From assembly GCA_026389415.1 (NCBI GenBank), contig JAPLHX010000288.1:1-10906 (forward strand): DNA of 10,906 nt. Direction: 5' to 3'. Under the pieces are notes generated by a model, which was not told the DNA's origin, did no database searches, and worked only from the letters and a program-made list of their open reading frames with translations. A program made the position numbers and the translations under genes. Positions 1 to 7,111 of this stretch are shown one piece after another. This DNA comes from Coprothermobacterota bacterium. Its GTDB lineage: Bacteria; Caldisericota; JANLFM01. Within the stretch, counting starts at the first letter, position 1. Every line of letters starts with the position of its first letter.

Positions 1-375
1 ACCCAGGTGCCCGATGCCTCCCATTATTTCTGGCAAGGCTTTGTCCCCTATCGGGTAGAAGCCAAAATATCGACGCTGGGACTCTCTCCGGACTCCATTC
101 GACGCCAAGGTTCTGTATCCCGGGCGGTTGCCATCAGCTTAGCTTGCAATGCCCAGAAGCTTTCGGGCGTAGAGATCGGCATCGGCTTGACCGGTCTGGC
201 GGGTCCTTCCGGCGGCACCCCGCAAACCCCGATCGGCACGGTGTTCGTTGCGATCAGTACTCCGATAGGGATCGCCGACCATCGGTTACGCCTTAGGGGT
301 TCTCGCCAATCGATCCGGCATCAAGCCGCTCTCTGGGCCCTCTTGTTATTGCACCAGGCGCTAAGGAGGTTTTAA
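1..375 (+). CDS. cinA: CinA C-terminal domain / nicotinamide-nucleotide amidase, 5' partial
   Basis: The reading frame is open from base 1 to the TAA at 373-375, so the gene starts upstream of the window. About 124 residues are visible, against roughly 160 for a complete CinA C-terminal (PncC) domain. The hallmark stretch TGLAGPSGGTPQTPIGTVFV matches the conserved TGxAGPxGGTxxKPxGTV signature of the family, which deamidates nicotinamide mononucleotide to nicotinic acid mononucleotide in pyridine nucleotide recycling. Upstream, WQGFVPYRVEAK and GSVSRAVA correspond to the family's GGxVxYsNeaK and GaVSeevA segments. It cannot be seen whether the N-terminal molybdopterin-binding-like domain of full CinA is present, so a stand-alone pncC is equally possible. 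thpR follows after 1 nt, and its ribosome binding site lies inside the end of this gene, suggesting co-translation. Confidence 0.88.
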   Translation, partial: TQVPDASHYFWQGFVPYRVEAKISTLGLSPDSIRRQGSVSRAVAISLACNAQKLSGVEIGIGLTGLAGPSGGTPQTPIGTVFVAISTPIGIADHRLRLRGSRQSIRHQAALWALLLLHQALRRF

Positions 376-376
376 G

Positions 377-934
377 ATGCGGACATTTCTGGCGATCCCT
401 TTACCGGAATCCCTGGTTCCACCGGTGGAGTCTTTGCGCGATCGGTTGGCAGCCGGCAGAGCGGATGTGAAATGGGTCGATCGAAGCAACTTTCATTTTA
501 CGATCCGCTTTCTGGGAGAAATCGAACACCATCAGGTAGAGCGCGTAAAATCCACCGTCCGCTCGTTGGCCAATCACCCAGCGTTTCTAACCGAGATGGG
601 AAAAGTGGGCGCCTTCCCTTCTCTCTCCGCACCCCGCGTGATTTGGGTTGGATTGGCCAAAGGTCACCAGGAAATGCAAGAATTGGCCCGGGAGCTAGAG
701 CACGCGTTGTCTGAGTTGGGATTTATTCCAGAAGTAAAGCCTTTTCACACCCACCTCACACTGGGACGAGCTCGCAGCGAACGTTGGGGAACTCTGAAAG
801 AACTGCTTTACAAAGAACCTGGCTTGACCGGCTACACGTTCCAAGGCAATCAGCTCAGCCTGTATGCCAGCACTTTGACTCCCCAGGGGCCCATCTACCG
901 TGCATTGGAAACCGTGAACTGGAAGGAGAAGTAG
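377..934 (+). CDS. thpR: RNA 2',3'-cyclic phosphodiesterase (2H phosphoesterase)
   Basis: A 185-residue protein of the LigT/ThpR 2H phosphoesterase family, normal length. Both catalytic HxTx motifs are present: H40-F-T42 within NFHFTIRFLGE and H126-L-T128 within FHTHLTLGR. The N-terminus RTFLAIPLPE is also typical of the family. Family members hydrolyse 2',3'-cyclic phosphate RNA ends to 2'-phosphates and can join 2'-5' linkages in vitro. The ATG at 377 has an ideal AAGGAGG at 363-369 with a 7-nt spacer and lies 1 nt after the cinA stop. A cinA-ligT pairing is known from Deinococcus-Thermus, often with recA after it; here the next gene is a peptidase. No missing residues or other oddities were seen. 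Confidence 0.93.
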   Translation: MRTFLAIPLPESLVPPVESLRDRLAAGRADVKWVDRSNFHFTIRFLGEIEHHQVERVKSTVRSLANHPAFLTEMGKVGAFPSLSAPRVIWVGLAKGHQEMQELARELEHALSELGFIPEVKPFHTHLTLGRARSERWGTLKELLYKEPGLTGYTFQGNQLSLYASTLTPQGPIYRALETVNWKEK

Positions 935-1963
935 GTGATCGATCCGATCTATCTCAAGCGAGTATTGGCCGAACTGCTGGCTACGCCCAGCGTTACCGGC
1001 CACACCGAAGTTATCGTTGCCCGGTTGACCGAGATGGTGCAAGAACTGGGTCCCAAATGCACCTTCCCACGCAAAGGGGGTGTGCAGGTGTTCTTACCCG
1101 GCCGCGGACCCATGGTTTTGGTGACCGGTCACCTAGATACACTGGGCGCAATGGTCAAGGAAATCCATTCCGATGGAACGCTCTCCTTTGTGAAGGTAGG
1201 CAGTTATATGTTTCCTTCCATCGAGGGTGAGAATTGCACTGTACTGACTCGGAAAGGAAGGACGATCTCTGGAACCATCTTTACAACCGAACCCTCCGTC
1301 CATATCTTCGATGAACCGGACAAACTCGAACGAAAGTTAAAGAACTTTCGCATCTACCTGGACGAACCAACAAACGATGCGGAAACGAGCAAAGCGTTGG
1401 GGATCCAGGTGGGGGATTTCGTCGCCTTCGATCCGCGCAGCCAATTTTTAGCCAATGGTTTCATCAAGAGCCGACACCTCGATGACAAGGCCGGCTCTGC
1501 CTGTATGCTGGCCGCTCTCAAGGCTGTGCAGGAGATTCCCCGGCACCGCCCGGTTGTGTTCTATTGGACGATCTACGAAGAGGTAGGACATGGTGCAGCA
1601 GCGGGGATCGGAGAAGTCGTGGAAGAGATCCTATCCGTCGATATCGGTTTAGTCGGTACAGGGCAAACCTCCAGCGAAATGGCGGTCACGATTTGCGCCA
1701 AAGACAGCTTCAGTCCCTACGATTACCAACTGACCAACGCCTTGGTCCGAATCGCGGAGAACCAGGAAATCCCCCATCGGTTGGATGTGTTTCCTCATTA
1801 CGGCTCTGACGCCAGTGTCGCTTTGAGCGCCGGCCATGATCTGCGCGCCGGCCTGATCGGCCCCGGCGTGTTTGCTACCCACTTCTATGAGCGGACACAC
1901 CAGGAAGGATTGCAGCACACGGCTGAGTTGCTGTTGGCGTACTTGGTAGACATTCCGGCCTGA
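935..1963 (+). CDS. M42 family metallopeptidase (aminopeptidase-like)
   Basis: A 342-residue M42 (glutamyl aminopeptidase/CelM-like) zinc or cobalt peptidase of usual length. The expected metal and catalytic residues can be placed: H66 and D68 in TGHLDTLGAMVK, D183 in SRHLDDKAG, E215/E216 in YEEVGHG, D236 in VDIGLVG, and H322 near the C-terminus in YERTHQEGL. The blocks HLDTLGAMVK and NGFIKSRHLDDKAG resemble, from memory, the M42 subgroup found in the osmoprotectant NAGGN trio (TIGR03106). The other NAGGN genes are not in this window. The start is a GTG at 935, directly after the thpR stop, with AAGGAG at 923-928 and a 6-nt spacer. It was chosen because the SD is good and the first residues IDPIYLKRVLAELLATPSVTG already include the expected N-terminal helix. 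Substrate is unknown. Confidence 0.9.
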   Translation: MIDPIYLKRVLAELLATPSVTGHTEVIVARLTEMVQELGPKCTFPRKGGVQVFLPGRGPMVLVTGHLDTLGAMVKEIHSDGTLSFVKVGSYMFPSIEGENCTVLTRKGRTISGTIFTTEPSVHIFDEPDKLERKLKNFRIYLDEPTNDAETSKALGIQVGDFVAFDPRSQFLANGFIKSRHLDDKAGSACMLAALKAVQEIPRHRPVVFYWTIYEEVGHGAAAGIGEVVEEILSVDIGLVGTGQTSSEMAVTICAKDSFSPYDYQLTNALVRIAENQEIPHRLDVFPHYGSDASVALSAGHDLRAGLIGPGVFATHFYERTHQEGLQHTAELLLAYLVDIPA

Positions 1964-2526
1964 TGGAATTCCAGCGGGTGGCCGTGATCGGTGTGCCGGG
2001 AGCGGGGAAGTCCACCGTATCGCGAGAACTGGGAGAGATTCTCGAATTGACCGTAACCCATCTGGATGCTCTGTTTTGGCAACCAAATTGGCAGGAGACT
2101 CCCTTGGCAAATTGGATCACCCGGCAGCGGGAGCTGGTGGGTCGTACTCGGTGGCTGATTGATGGAAGCTACAATCGGACGCTGGCCATCCGTCTGGAAC
2201 GATCCGACCTGGTGGTGTTTCTCGATTTCTCCACTTGGCGGTGCTTGTGGCGGGTGGGGAAGCGTTGGTGGGTCTACCGGGGCCAGATCCGACCCGATGT
2301 GGCGGCCGGTTGCAAGGAACGAATCGATCTTGAATTCCTGCGTTTTGTTTGGTCGTACCGGCGCCAGAAACGACCCATGCTGCTGGAGCAGCTACGGAAG
2401 TACTCCGGTCATACAGTTACCCTGCACAATCCTCGTCAGGTGAAGGCCTTTCTAGCCACATTGCGGCAGGGAGATCTGGCTCGCAACGAACTGACCCGGG
2501 TAGAAGGTATGGAGCGGTATCAGTAG
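1963..2526 (+). CDS. P-loop ATPase of the FlaR/DNA topology modulation, adenylate-kinase-like type
   Basis: A 187-residue small P-loop NTPase. Walker A is GVPGAGKST at residues 10-18, preceded by the hydrophobic strand VAVIG. THLDALFWQPNW and the RTRWLIDGSYNRTL segment are the pattern I associate with proteins labelled DNA topology modulation protein FlaR, which are adenylate-kinase-like; the biochemical role of that family is poorly defined. LVVFLDFS is the probable Walker B-like strand. The ATG at 1963-1965 overlaps the preceding TGA by one base (TGATG) and has no clear SD, so translation is probably coupled to the M42 gene. The extreme C-terminus, after about residue 172, shows no recognised motif and overlaps the probable true beginning of the acetyltransferase that follows. 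Confidence 0.78.
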   Translation: MEFQRVAVIGVPGAGKSTVSRELGEILELTVTHLDALFWQPNWQETPLANWITRQRELVGRTRWLIDGSYNRTLAIRLERSDLVVFLDFSTWRCLWRVGKRWWVYRGQIRPDVAAGCKERIDLEFLRFVWSYRRQKRPMLLEQLRKYSGHTVTLHNPRQVKAFLATLRQGDLARNELTRVEGMERYQ

Positions 2527-2569
2527 CATCACGGTCCGACCCGCCCGGCCGGAGGACAAACCACGGATT

Positions 2570-3400
2570 GTGGAGATCTCGGGTCAAATCTGGGAAGGAA
2601 ACGATTACGTACCGTCCGTGTTGGAAGAGTGGATGCAAGCGCCGGGTTCCCTTTTGGCAGTAGCTACATGGGACGACCTAGTAATCGGTTTCGGTCATGG
2701 CGAATGGATGACGCCCGAAACCTACTGGTTGGAAGGACTACGTACCGATCCAGCTTGGTGGAATCATGGCGCCGGCAAGGCGATCTTTCGCTTTTTCCTG
2801 GAATGGGCGCAAGGCCAAAACGCGCTGCGAATTCGGCTTTCCACCTATCTGGAGAACTTTGCCTCCATCCATCTAATTGAGTCGCACGGATTCGGGCGAG
2901 TGGCTCGCTTCATCTATTTGGAATCCGAGAAACCTTATCCAAGAGACGATTCGACCGAAAAGCCCAGCCTCGCTGCGCTGGAGGAAGCCGCAGCCTTCAT
3001 CCAGGATTCATCCTTCCAGGATCGAGCCCGAGGGTTCTTCCCCTGTGGATGGAGATTCAGCCTCTTTGGGCAAAACCCTCGAACGATCCTGGCTGCAGAA
3101 AAGCATCTTCTCGCTGTTCGACGCAACCACCGTCTCGCCGCCTTGCTTGTGGCAAGCTATCCCCACGGCCAATCGAACCAGATGTCGGTGGATTTCCTCG
3201 AGGGAACATCACAAGAAGCGATTTTCCTGCTTTCCCATCTGATCCGCCTGGAGACGCACGTTCAGTATTGGGAGACAATGGTCCCTTGCGCCGGGGAACA
3301 GCCCCTGGCGATGATCGATGCGTTCCAACAAGTGGGTTTCCAATGCTGGCACGAGGGAACCCCCGATGTGTTCGTCTACGAAAAGGATTTGAAAGAGTAA
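2570..3400 (+). CDS. GNAT family N-acetyltransferase, probably with a second GNAT-like C-terminal domain; start uncertain
   Basis: From the GTG at 2570 the product is 276 residues. An acetyl-CoA binding region is visible in RTDPAWWNHGAGKA (motif A loop, cf. R/QxxGxG/A), followed by a helix, and ENFASIHLIESHGFGRV is a typical motif B ending. Residues from about 150 onward (RGFFPCGWRFSLFG to the end) have the alternating strand/helix look of a degenerate second GNAT domain. The acyl acceptor is unknown. The start is a problem: the same frame is open back to the stop at 2501-2503, and bases 2528-2569 encode ITVRPARPEDKPRI, a classic GNAT first strand and helix. No ATG, GTG or TTG exists between 2504 and 2569. 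GGAGG at 2551-2555 lies 14 nt before GTG 2570 and 11 nt before an ATT. The gene closes the operon that begins with cinA. Confidence 0.8.
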   Translation: MEISGQIWEGNDYVPSVLEEWMQAPGSLLAVATWDDLVIGFGHGEWMTPETYWLEGLRTDPAWWNHGAGKAIFRFFLEWAQGQNALRIRLSTYLENFASIHLIESHGFGRVARFIYLESEKPYPRDDSTEKPSLAALEEAAAFIQDSSFQDRARGFFPCGWRFSLFGQNPRTILAAEKHLLAVRRNHRLAALLVASYPHGQSNQMSVDFLEGTSQEAIFLLSHLIRLETHVQYWETMVPCAGEQPLAMIDAFQQVGFQCWHEGTPDVFVYEKDLKE

Positions 3401-3543
3401 ACATCAGATCTGGCGGAGTATCCCACCCGGAACAGCTCCGCTTGGCCGAGACCCTCTGTGACCGCTTTGTTAGACTCAAGAAGTATTTTCACCGGATTGT
3501 CCGGCTCGACGGAGGAGAGCGAAGATAGAGCCCAAACAAGCGT

Positions 3544-4704
3544 TTAGCGGATAATGCTTTGCGGCATCACGCTTCCAGGTGGAGTTCGTTCCATCAAGCA
3601 CTGACCGGCGGTACCTCGTTTCAGTCGTTGCAGGAACGGGACCAGCAAAATCCAAGCCAGGAGTGTGGCGCCACCTGCTACCAGAATAGGCAGGTTTCGA
3701 TCCAGCGAAGCGATAAAACCGGCGATGATTGGCGGTATGGCTTGAGCCAGAGAAGTGAAAGACTGATTGATGCCGATGATCTCTCCCTGCATGCTCGGCC
3801 CCGCCAGTTGAGATACCACTGCCAACGAGCTGGGGTTGGTCAGCCCTTGGAAAAGGGCGATCAACGGCAAGACGATGTACAGCCCCCAGGGCTGTCCCGG
3901 CAGAAGTAGCGCCGGCAAGGAAATCGCCAGAAGCAACGCGGAGATCGGCAGGATTTGGGCGGGAGTAAAGCGCCGCGTTAAAGGCCGGTTTACCACACCC
4001 TGGGAAAACGCAATCCAAAGACCGACATAGGCAAATAAATCCCCGATCTGCGACTGGGTATAGGCGAACCGCTGAATCAAGTACACCTGGAAAAACTGGG
4101 TGAAGAAACTGAAACCAAAGACCAAAAAGAAAACGACAAGAAAGATCTGCCGGCACTGCACCAGCCGAATCGCCCGCCCGATGTTGCGAAATCCCGTCAA
4201 GAAACTAGCCTTAGAAGAGCTTGACCTAACGAGCGAGTCCTGGAAGCGCAGCATTAAAATGATGATGTTGGCAGCGCAATGAATGGCCGCAAACCAAAAG
4301 GGAGCGGACTGGGCGATGGAGATATTTCCACCCGTGAAGCCATCTACCAAACGCGCTACAAACAGCAAGATCAGATTTTTGGTCAAGACCCCAATCGCGA
4401 AGAGCAGATACCCGATTAGGGTGCCTATCAGCGAAACCACCAGCATCTTTTTCCGTCCTACCCGGTCGGAAAGGCCGCCCAGATAGGGCGCGCCGAAGAA
4501 CTGAGCCAGCGAGTAGGACGCGATCAGAAAGCCGAGAAGCATCGTTCGGACAGAAAGACTCGCCCCCATCGATAGGATCCCTCCGCGGGGATCGAGAAAC
4601 AGCGGTGCGATGACTGGGATCACGATACCAACCCCCAACAGATCAATGAACACGGTGAAAAACAGCGGAAACAGCGACTGCTTCTTACTCTGAATTGCTT
4701 CCAT
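3544..4704 (-). CDS. MFS efflux transporter (TetA/DHA1-like) lacking the TM5 region
   Basis: A 386-residue major facilitator protein. The start ATG at 4702-4704 was chosen over the in-frame ATG at 4756-4758 because GAGGGAG (plus-strand ctccctc, 4713-4719) lies 8 nt upstream, while the longer start has no SD and would add a hydrophilic 18-residue tail. TM1 contains FTVFIDLLGVGIVIPVIAP. TM2 is followed by motif A, GGLSDRVGRKKM. TM4 ends GFTGGNISIAQS and is followed immediately by PFWFAAI, which in relatives lies before TM6. The intervening segment found in relatives (a YIADxxxPxxR loop, TM5 with motif C and its GPxxGG end, roughly 45-55 residues) is absent, leaving about 11 helices. TM7-TM12 look intact. 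It lies convergent to the acetyltransferase operon. The substrate is unknown and it may be non-functional. Confidence 0.85.
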   Translation of the reverse strand: MEAIQSKKQSLFPLFFTVFIDLLGVGIVIPVIAPLFLDPRGGILSMGASLSVRTMLLGFLIASYSLAQFFGAPYLGGLSDRVGRKKMLVVSLIGTLIGYLLFAIGVLTKNLILLFVARLVDGFTGGNISIAQSAPFWFAAIHCAANIIILMLRFQDSLVRSSSSKASFLTGFRNIGRAIRLVQCRQIFLVVFFLVFGFSFFTQFFQVYLIQRFAYTQSQIGDLFAYVGLWIAFSQGVVNRPLTRRFTPAQILPISALLLAISLPALLLPGQPWGLYIVLPLIALFQGLTNPSSLAVVSQLAGPSMQGEIIGINQSFTSLAQAIPPIIAGFIASLDRNLPILVAGGATLLAWILLVPFLQRLKRGTAGQCLMERTPPGSVMPQSIIR

Positions 4705-4712
4705 CGGGTCTA

Positions 4713-4719
4713 CTCCCTC
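4713..4719 (-). promoter_or_regulatory. Ribosome binding site deciding the MFS start
   Basis: On the minus strand this reads GAGGGAG, 8 nt before the ATG at 4704-4702. No comparable site precedes the upstream in-frame ATG at 4758, so the shorter protein is preferred. Confidence 0.65.
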
Positions 4720-4830
4720 GAGTTTTCTTTCCCCGTTCTTCTTGGTTGAACTTATCATACAATCATAGAGTTGTGATCTCTATTCCTCTGCCATCTAGCG
4801 GCGGACAAGCAGAAGAAAGGCTGGGTAAGG

Positions 4831-5142
4831 ATGCAAATTTTAGACTGGGTTGAGCAACCGGAACGGGCTGCGCCTTTTGCTGGCTCTGCCGCGACTCTCC
4901 TTGAAAAGTAGCGATCCACTGGTGCCGATCAAGCGCTATACCAAGGGGAAACGCGAAGCTGGCGCGCCATTCGATCCCTGGTTGCTTGGGCACCTACGGG
5001 CGAGAGTTCGGTTTGAGGAAGTTGTGTCGCCTTCGATCCAGATGGAAGACCGCATCCGCGATTGGGAGCCAAGGACCGGGTTGCTTGCGGCTTCTACCGG
5101 GAAGCCAGCCTGTGGGTGATTCCTCGGTTGGAAACGCCATGA
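4831..5142 (+). pseudogene. Decayed gene, possible GNAT-associated C-terminal region, broken into at least two frames
   Basis: No single frame covers this stretch, but protein-like pieces follow one another. Frame A begins at ATG 4831 (MQILDWVEQPERAAPF) and stops at 4909-4911. Frame B runs to the stop at 5117-5119 and contains PIKRYTKGKREAGAPFDPWL and QMEDRIRDWEPRTGL. The register then returns to frame A by about 5090, giving GFYREASLWVIPRLETP before the TGA at 5140-5142. From memory, the order KGKRxxGxPFDPWLRxH, then a GTVxxWExWTG block, then a final YxExNLWV resembles the C-terminal half of a GNAT-annotated family, which normally has about 25 more residues between the last two blocks. This suggests frameshifts plus an internal deletion. 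The closing TGA overlaps the next gene's ATG (ATGA), consistent with a former operon partner of the methyltransferase. The family label is uncertain; the broken-gene interpretation is the better supported part. Confidence 0.55.
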
Positions 5143-5951
5143 AGGGGATCGACTTCTACCTGGAATCGAATCGGGATCTATGGGACCGCCTGGTGCCCAT
5201 CCATGCGCGTTCTCGCTTCTATGACGTGGATGGTTTTCGCCATGGAGACAGCACTCTGATGCAGTTGGAACGGGAGGAAGTGGGCGATGTGCGGGATAAA
5301 ACCCTGCTTCACCTGCAATGTCACTTCGGATTGGACACTCTTTCCTGGGGCCGACAGGGCGCCCGGGTGACGGGTGCGGATTTCTCCCCCGCGGCTATCG
5401 ATCTTGCCCGTGCCCTAAGCGCAGAACTAGCAGTTCCCGCCCGGTTTCTCTGCACCAACCTATTTGATTTGCCGGCCATGCTAGCGGACCGATTCGATAT
5501 CATCTTCACCTCGTATGGAGTTCTCTGCTGGTTGCCGGATCTGGACAAATGGGCGGACGTCGTGGCCCACTTTTTGAATCCGGGTGGCTTTTTTTATATC
5601 GCGGAAGGACACCCACTGGTTTCCGTGTTCGCCAACGAATCGGATACGAAGGGATTGCAGGTCACCGGTTCCTACTTCCACTCGCCGGAACCGACACGCT
5701 GGAAAACGGACGTTTCCTATGCTGATCCCTTAACGCCCGTGAATCTGCCATCCTTTGAGTGGACTCATTCTCTGGCAGACATCTTGAATGCGTTGATCCG
5801 GGCGGGGCTCTGCGTCGACTTTTTCCACGAATTTCCCTTCAGCTTCTATCAGCATTTTCCATTTTTGGTTAAAGGAGGGGACGGATATTGGCATCTGCCG
5901 CAAGGGGATTTGATTCCGATGACTTTTTCCCTGAAAGCTACCAAACCTTAA
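5139..5951 (+). CDS. Class I SAM-dependent methyltransferase
   Basis: A 270-residue methyltransferase. SAM-binding motif I is in LLHLQCHFGLDTLSW, followed by GARVTGADFSPAAID, where the acidic D of GADFS is the likely ribose-contacting residue. RFDIIFTSYGVLCWLPDL is the motif-IV-like strand and loop, and FLNPGGFFYIAEGHP matches the usual post-motif segment. The C-terminal part (SFEWTHSLADILNALI and FFHEFPFSFYQHFPFL) has the aromatic character seen in small-molecule methyltransferases of this group. The ATG at 5139 was chosen because KGIDFYLESNRDLWDRL is the normal family beginning and the ATG overlaps the stop of the upstream broken gene (ATGA). The open frame continues upstream to 4986, but those residues are low in complexity and unlike the family. 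The SD is weak (GGAA), so coupling is likely. The methyl acceptor is unknown. Confidence 0.88.
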   Translation: MKGIDFYLESNRDLWDRLVPIHARSRFYDVDGFRHGDSTLMQLEREEVGDVRDKTLLHLQCHFGLDTLSWGRQGARVTGADFSPAAIDLARALSAELAVPARFLCTNLFDLPAMLADRFDIIFTSYGVLCWLPDLDKWADVVAHFLNPGGFFYIAEGHPLVSVFANESDTKGLQVTGSYFHSPEPTRWKTDVSYADPLTPVNLPSFEWTHSLADILNALIRAGLCVDFFHEFPFSFYQHFPFLVKGGDGYWHLPQGDLIPMTFSLKATKP

Positions 5952-6018
5952 AATCTGTATGAAAACGACGAATGGGAATCTTGCTTTGATGGAAACGATC
6001 CACACCTTGTGCCCAAGC

Positions 6019-6025
6019 AGGAGGG
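6019..6025 (+). promoter_or_regulatory. Ribosome binding site of the alpha/beta hydrolase
   Basis: AGGAGGG lies 4 nt before the ATG at 6030. It selects this ATG over the in-frame GTG at 6009, which has no SD. Confidence 0.7.
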
Positions 6026-6029
6026 AAGA

Positions 6030-7079
6030 ATGAACACCTGGTGGATTCTGCTGATCGGAGTGGCCGTGGTCTTTCTGCTCGCTGTCGCCAATTCTTTGGT
6101 TGGCAATGCTCTCTCCACGTGGCGATGGCTGCGGCGGCCCTTACCCCAAGGTGACCGGGTCGATGTGGGCGGTTATCGCGTATATGCCCTTTGCCAGGGA
6201 GAAGGAAAACCAACGGTGGTGCTGGAAACCGCTGTCAACTCACTCTCGCTTGAGTGGTGGCCGATCCAGCAGGAATTGATCCAAGACGCGAACGTCCTTC
6301 TCTATGACCGAGCCGGAAACGGATGGAGCGAAAAAGGACCGTTTCCTCGGACCAGCCAGCAGGTGGTAAAAGAGCTGCGCGCTTTATTAGACCGCCTGCA
6401 ACTGGAACCGCCCTTTCTGTTGGTCGGTCAATCCCAAGGTGGTCTCTATCTGCAGCATTTCGCTCGCCTGTACCCCCAGGAAGTCGCAGGATTGGTGCTG
6501 GCCGACCCGGTATCGACCAATAACGATCGTTTCAACCAGATCCAGTCTCCCATCCACCAGCGCTATGGCTCCATTGCCAGCAAGATCGCCAATGCTCGGC
6601 GGGCTGTCTCGGCCTCGCGCCTTGGCTTGATGCGTTCGACGGCACGACGGATGCGGAGCGGTGCTCAGTTTGATCCATACCGTGATCTGCCGGACTGGAT
6701 TCAAGAGGCGGTGCTGGAGAATTTCATTTTACCCAAGGCTCACTTGGCCGCGGTCAGCGAACTGGAAAGCCTAGACGAAAGCATCGTCCAAGTGCGAAAG
6801 GCCGGGGCTTTTCCACTCGTGCCATTCCTGGTCTTGCACCATGACCCCTTGAAATATCGCCAGGAACTGGAAAACTGGGGCTATCCTGCGGACACAGCGC
6901 AGGCGGTAGAGGAGATCTGGCTGGAACTTCACCAGGAATTGGCAGCGCAGTCACCGCTGGGAGAAGTGCGGATCGTGCCCGGCAGCGGGCATGCCATGCA
7001 CTTGGACCAGCCACAGGCGCTGGTGAAGGGAGTGCGGGAATTGCTAGGGAACATCAGGGCTGGAAACAAGACCCTCTAA
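6030..7079 (+). CDS. Membrane-anchored alpha/beta hydrolase
   Basis: A 349-residue alpha/beta hydrolase with an N-terminal membrane helix at about residues 4-24 (WWILLIGVAVVFLLAVA), followed by a basic stretch (WRWLRR). The hydrolase domain is probably held at the membrane. The nucleophile elbow is GQSQGG with S135. The strand before it (PPFLLVG) and the YDRAGNGWS segment at 92-100 are typical of the fold. H321 in SGHAMHLDQP is the catalytic histidine. The acid residue was not assigned with certainty. VVLETAVNSLSLEW aligns with the oxyanion-loop region of the family (usually ExGxGS), with an unusual lack of glycines. The substrate cannot be inferred. It sits 78 bp downstream of the methyltransferase with no obvious terminator between them, so they may be cotranscribed. 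Confidence 0.88.
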   Translation: MNTWWILLIGVAVVFLLAVANSLVGNALSTWRWLRRPLPQGDRVDVGGYRVYALCQGEGKPTVVLETAVNSLSLEWWPIQQELIQDANVLLYDRAGNGWSEKGPFPRTSQQVVKELRALLDRLQLEPPFLLVGQSQGGLYLQHFARLYPQEVAGLVLADPVSTNNDRFNQIQSPIHQRYGSIASKIANARRAVSASRLGLMRSTARRMRSGAQFDPYRDLPDWIQEAVLENFILPKAHLAAVSELESLDESIVQVRKAGAFPLVPFLVLHHDPLKYRQELENWGYPADTAQAVEEIWLELHQELAAQSPLGEVRIVPGSGHAMHLDQPQALVKGVRELLGNIRAGNKTL

Positions 7080-7096
7080 ACAGTAGAGAGGTGGCT

Positions 7097-7104
7097 AGAA
7101 AGGA
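7097..7104 (+). promoter_or_regulatory. Ribosome binding site deciding the start of the PH-like repeat protein
   Basis: AGAAAGGA lies 7 nt before ATG 7112. The in-frame GTG at 7091 would overlap this site and has no SD of its own. Confidence 0.6.
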
Positions 7105-7111
7105 AACGACA

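Noticed and set aside
3401..3543. Hairpins in the convergent gap (CCGGA-TTG-TCCGG near 3492-3504; GCGGAG/CTCCGC near 3412-3440) as terminators
   Set aside because: The stems are only 5-6 bp and no T-tract follows on either strand. Some terminator is expected between convergent genes but none is convincing here.
3476..4156. Minus-strand open frame of 226 codons overlapping the MFS gene in another frame
   Set aside because: The frame used by the MFS gene encodes proper membrane helices and motif A; this one has a composition typical of an out-of-frame translation and extends past the MFS stop without a recognised domain.
4740..4830. Divergent promoter elements (TATGAT on minus, TACAAT on plus) between the MFS gene and the broken gene
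   Set aside because: The -10-like hexamers lack acceptable -35 partners at 16-18 bp. A promoter is likely somewhere here but cannot be placed.
7070..7091. CTCTA/TAGAG inverted repeat after the alpha/beta hydrolase as a terminator
   Set aside because: The stem is only five perfect base pairs and has no T-run.
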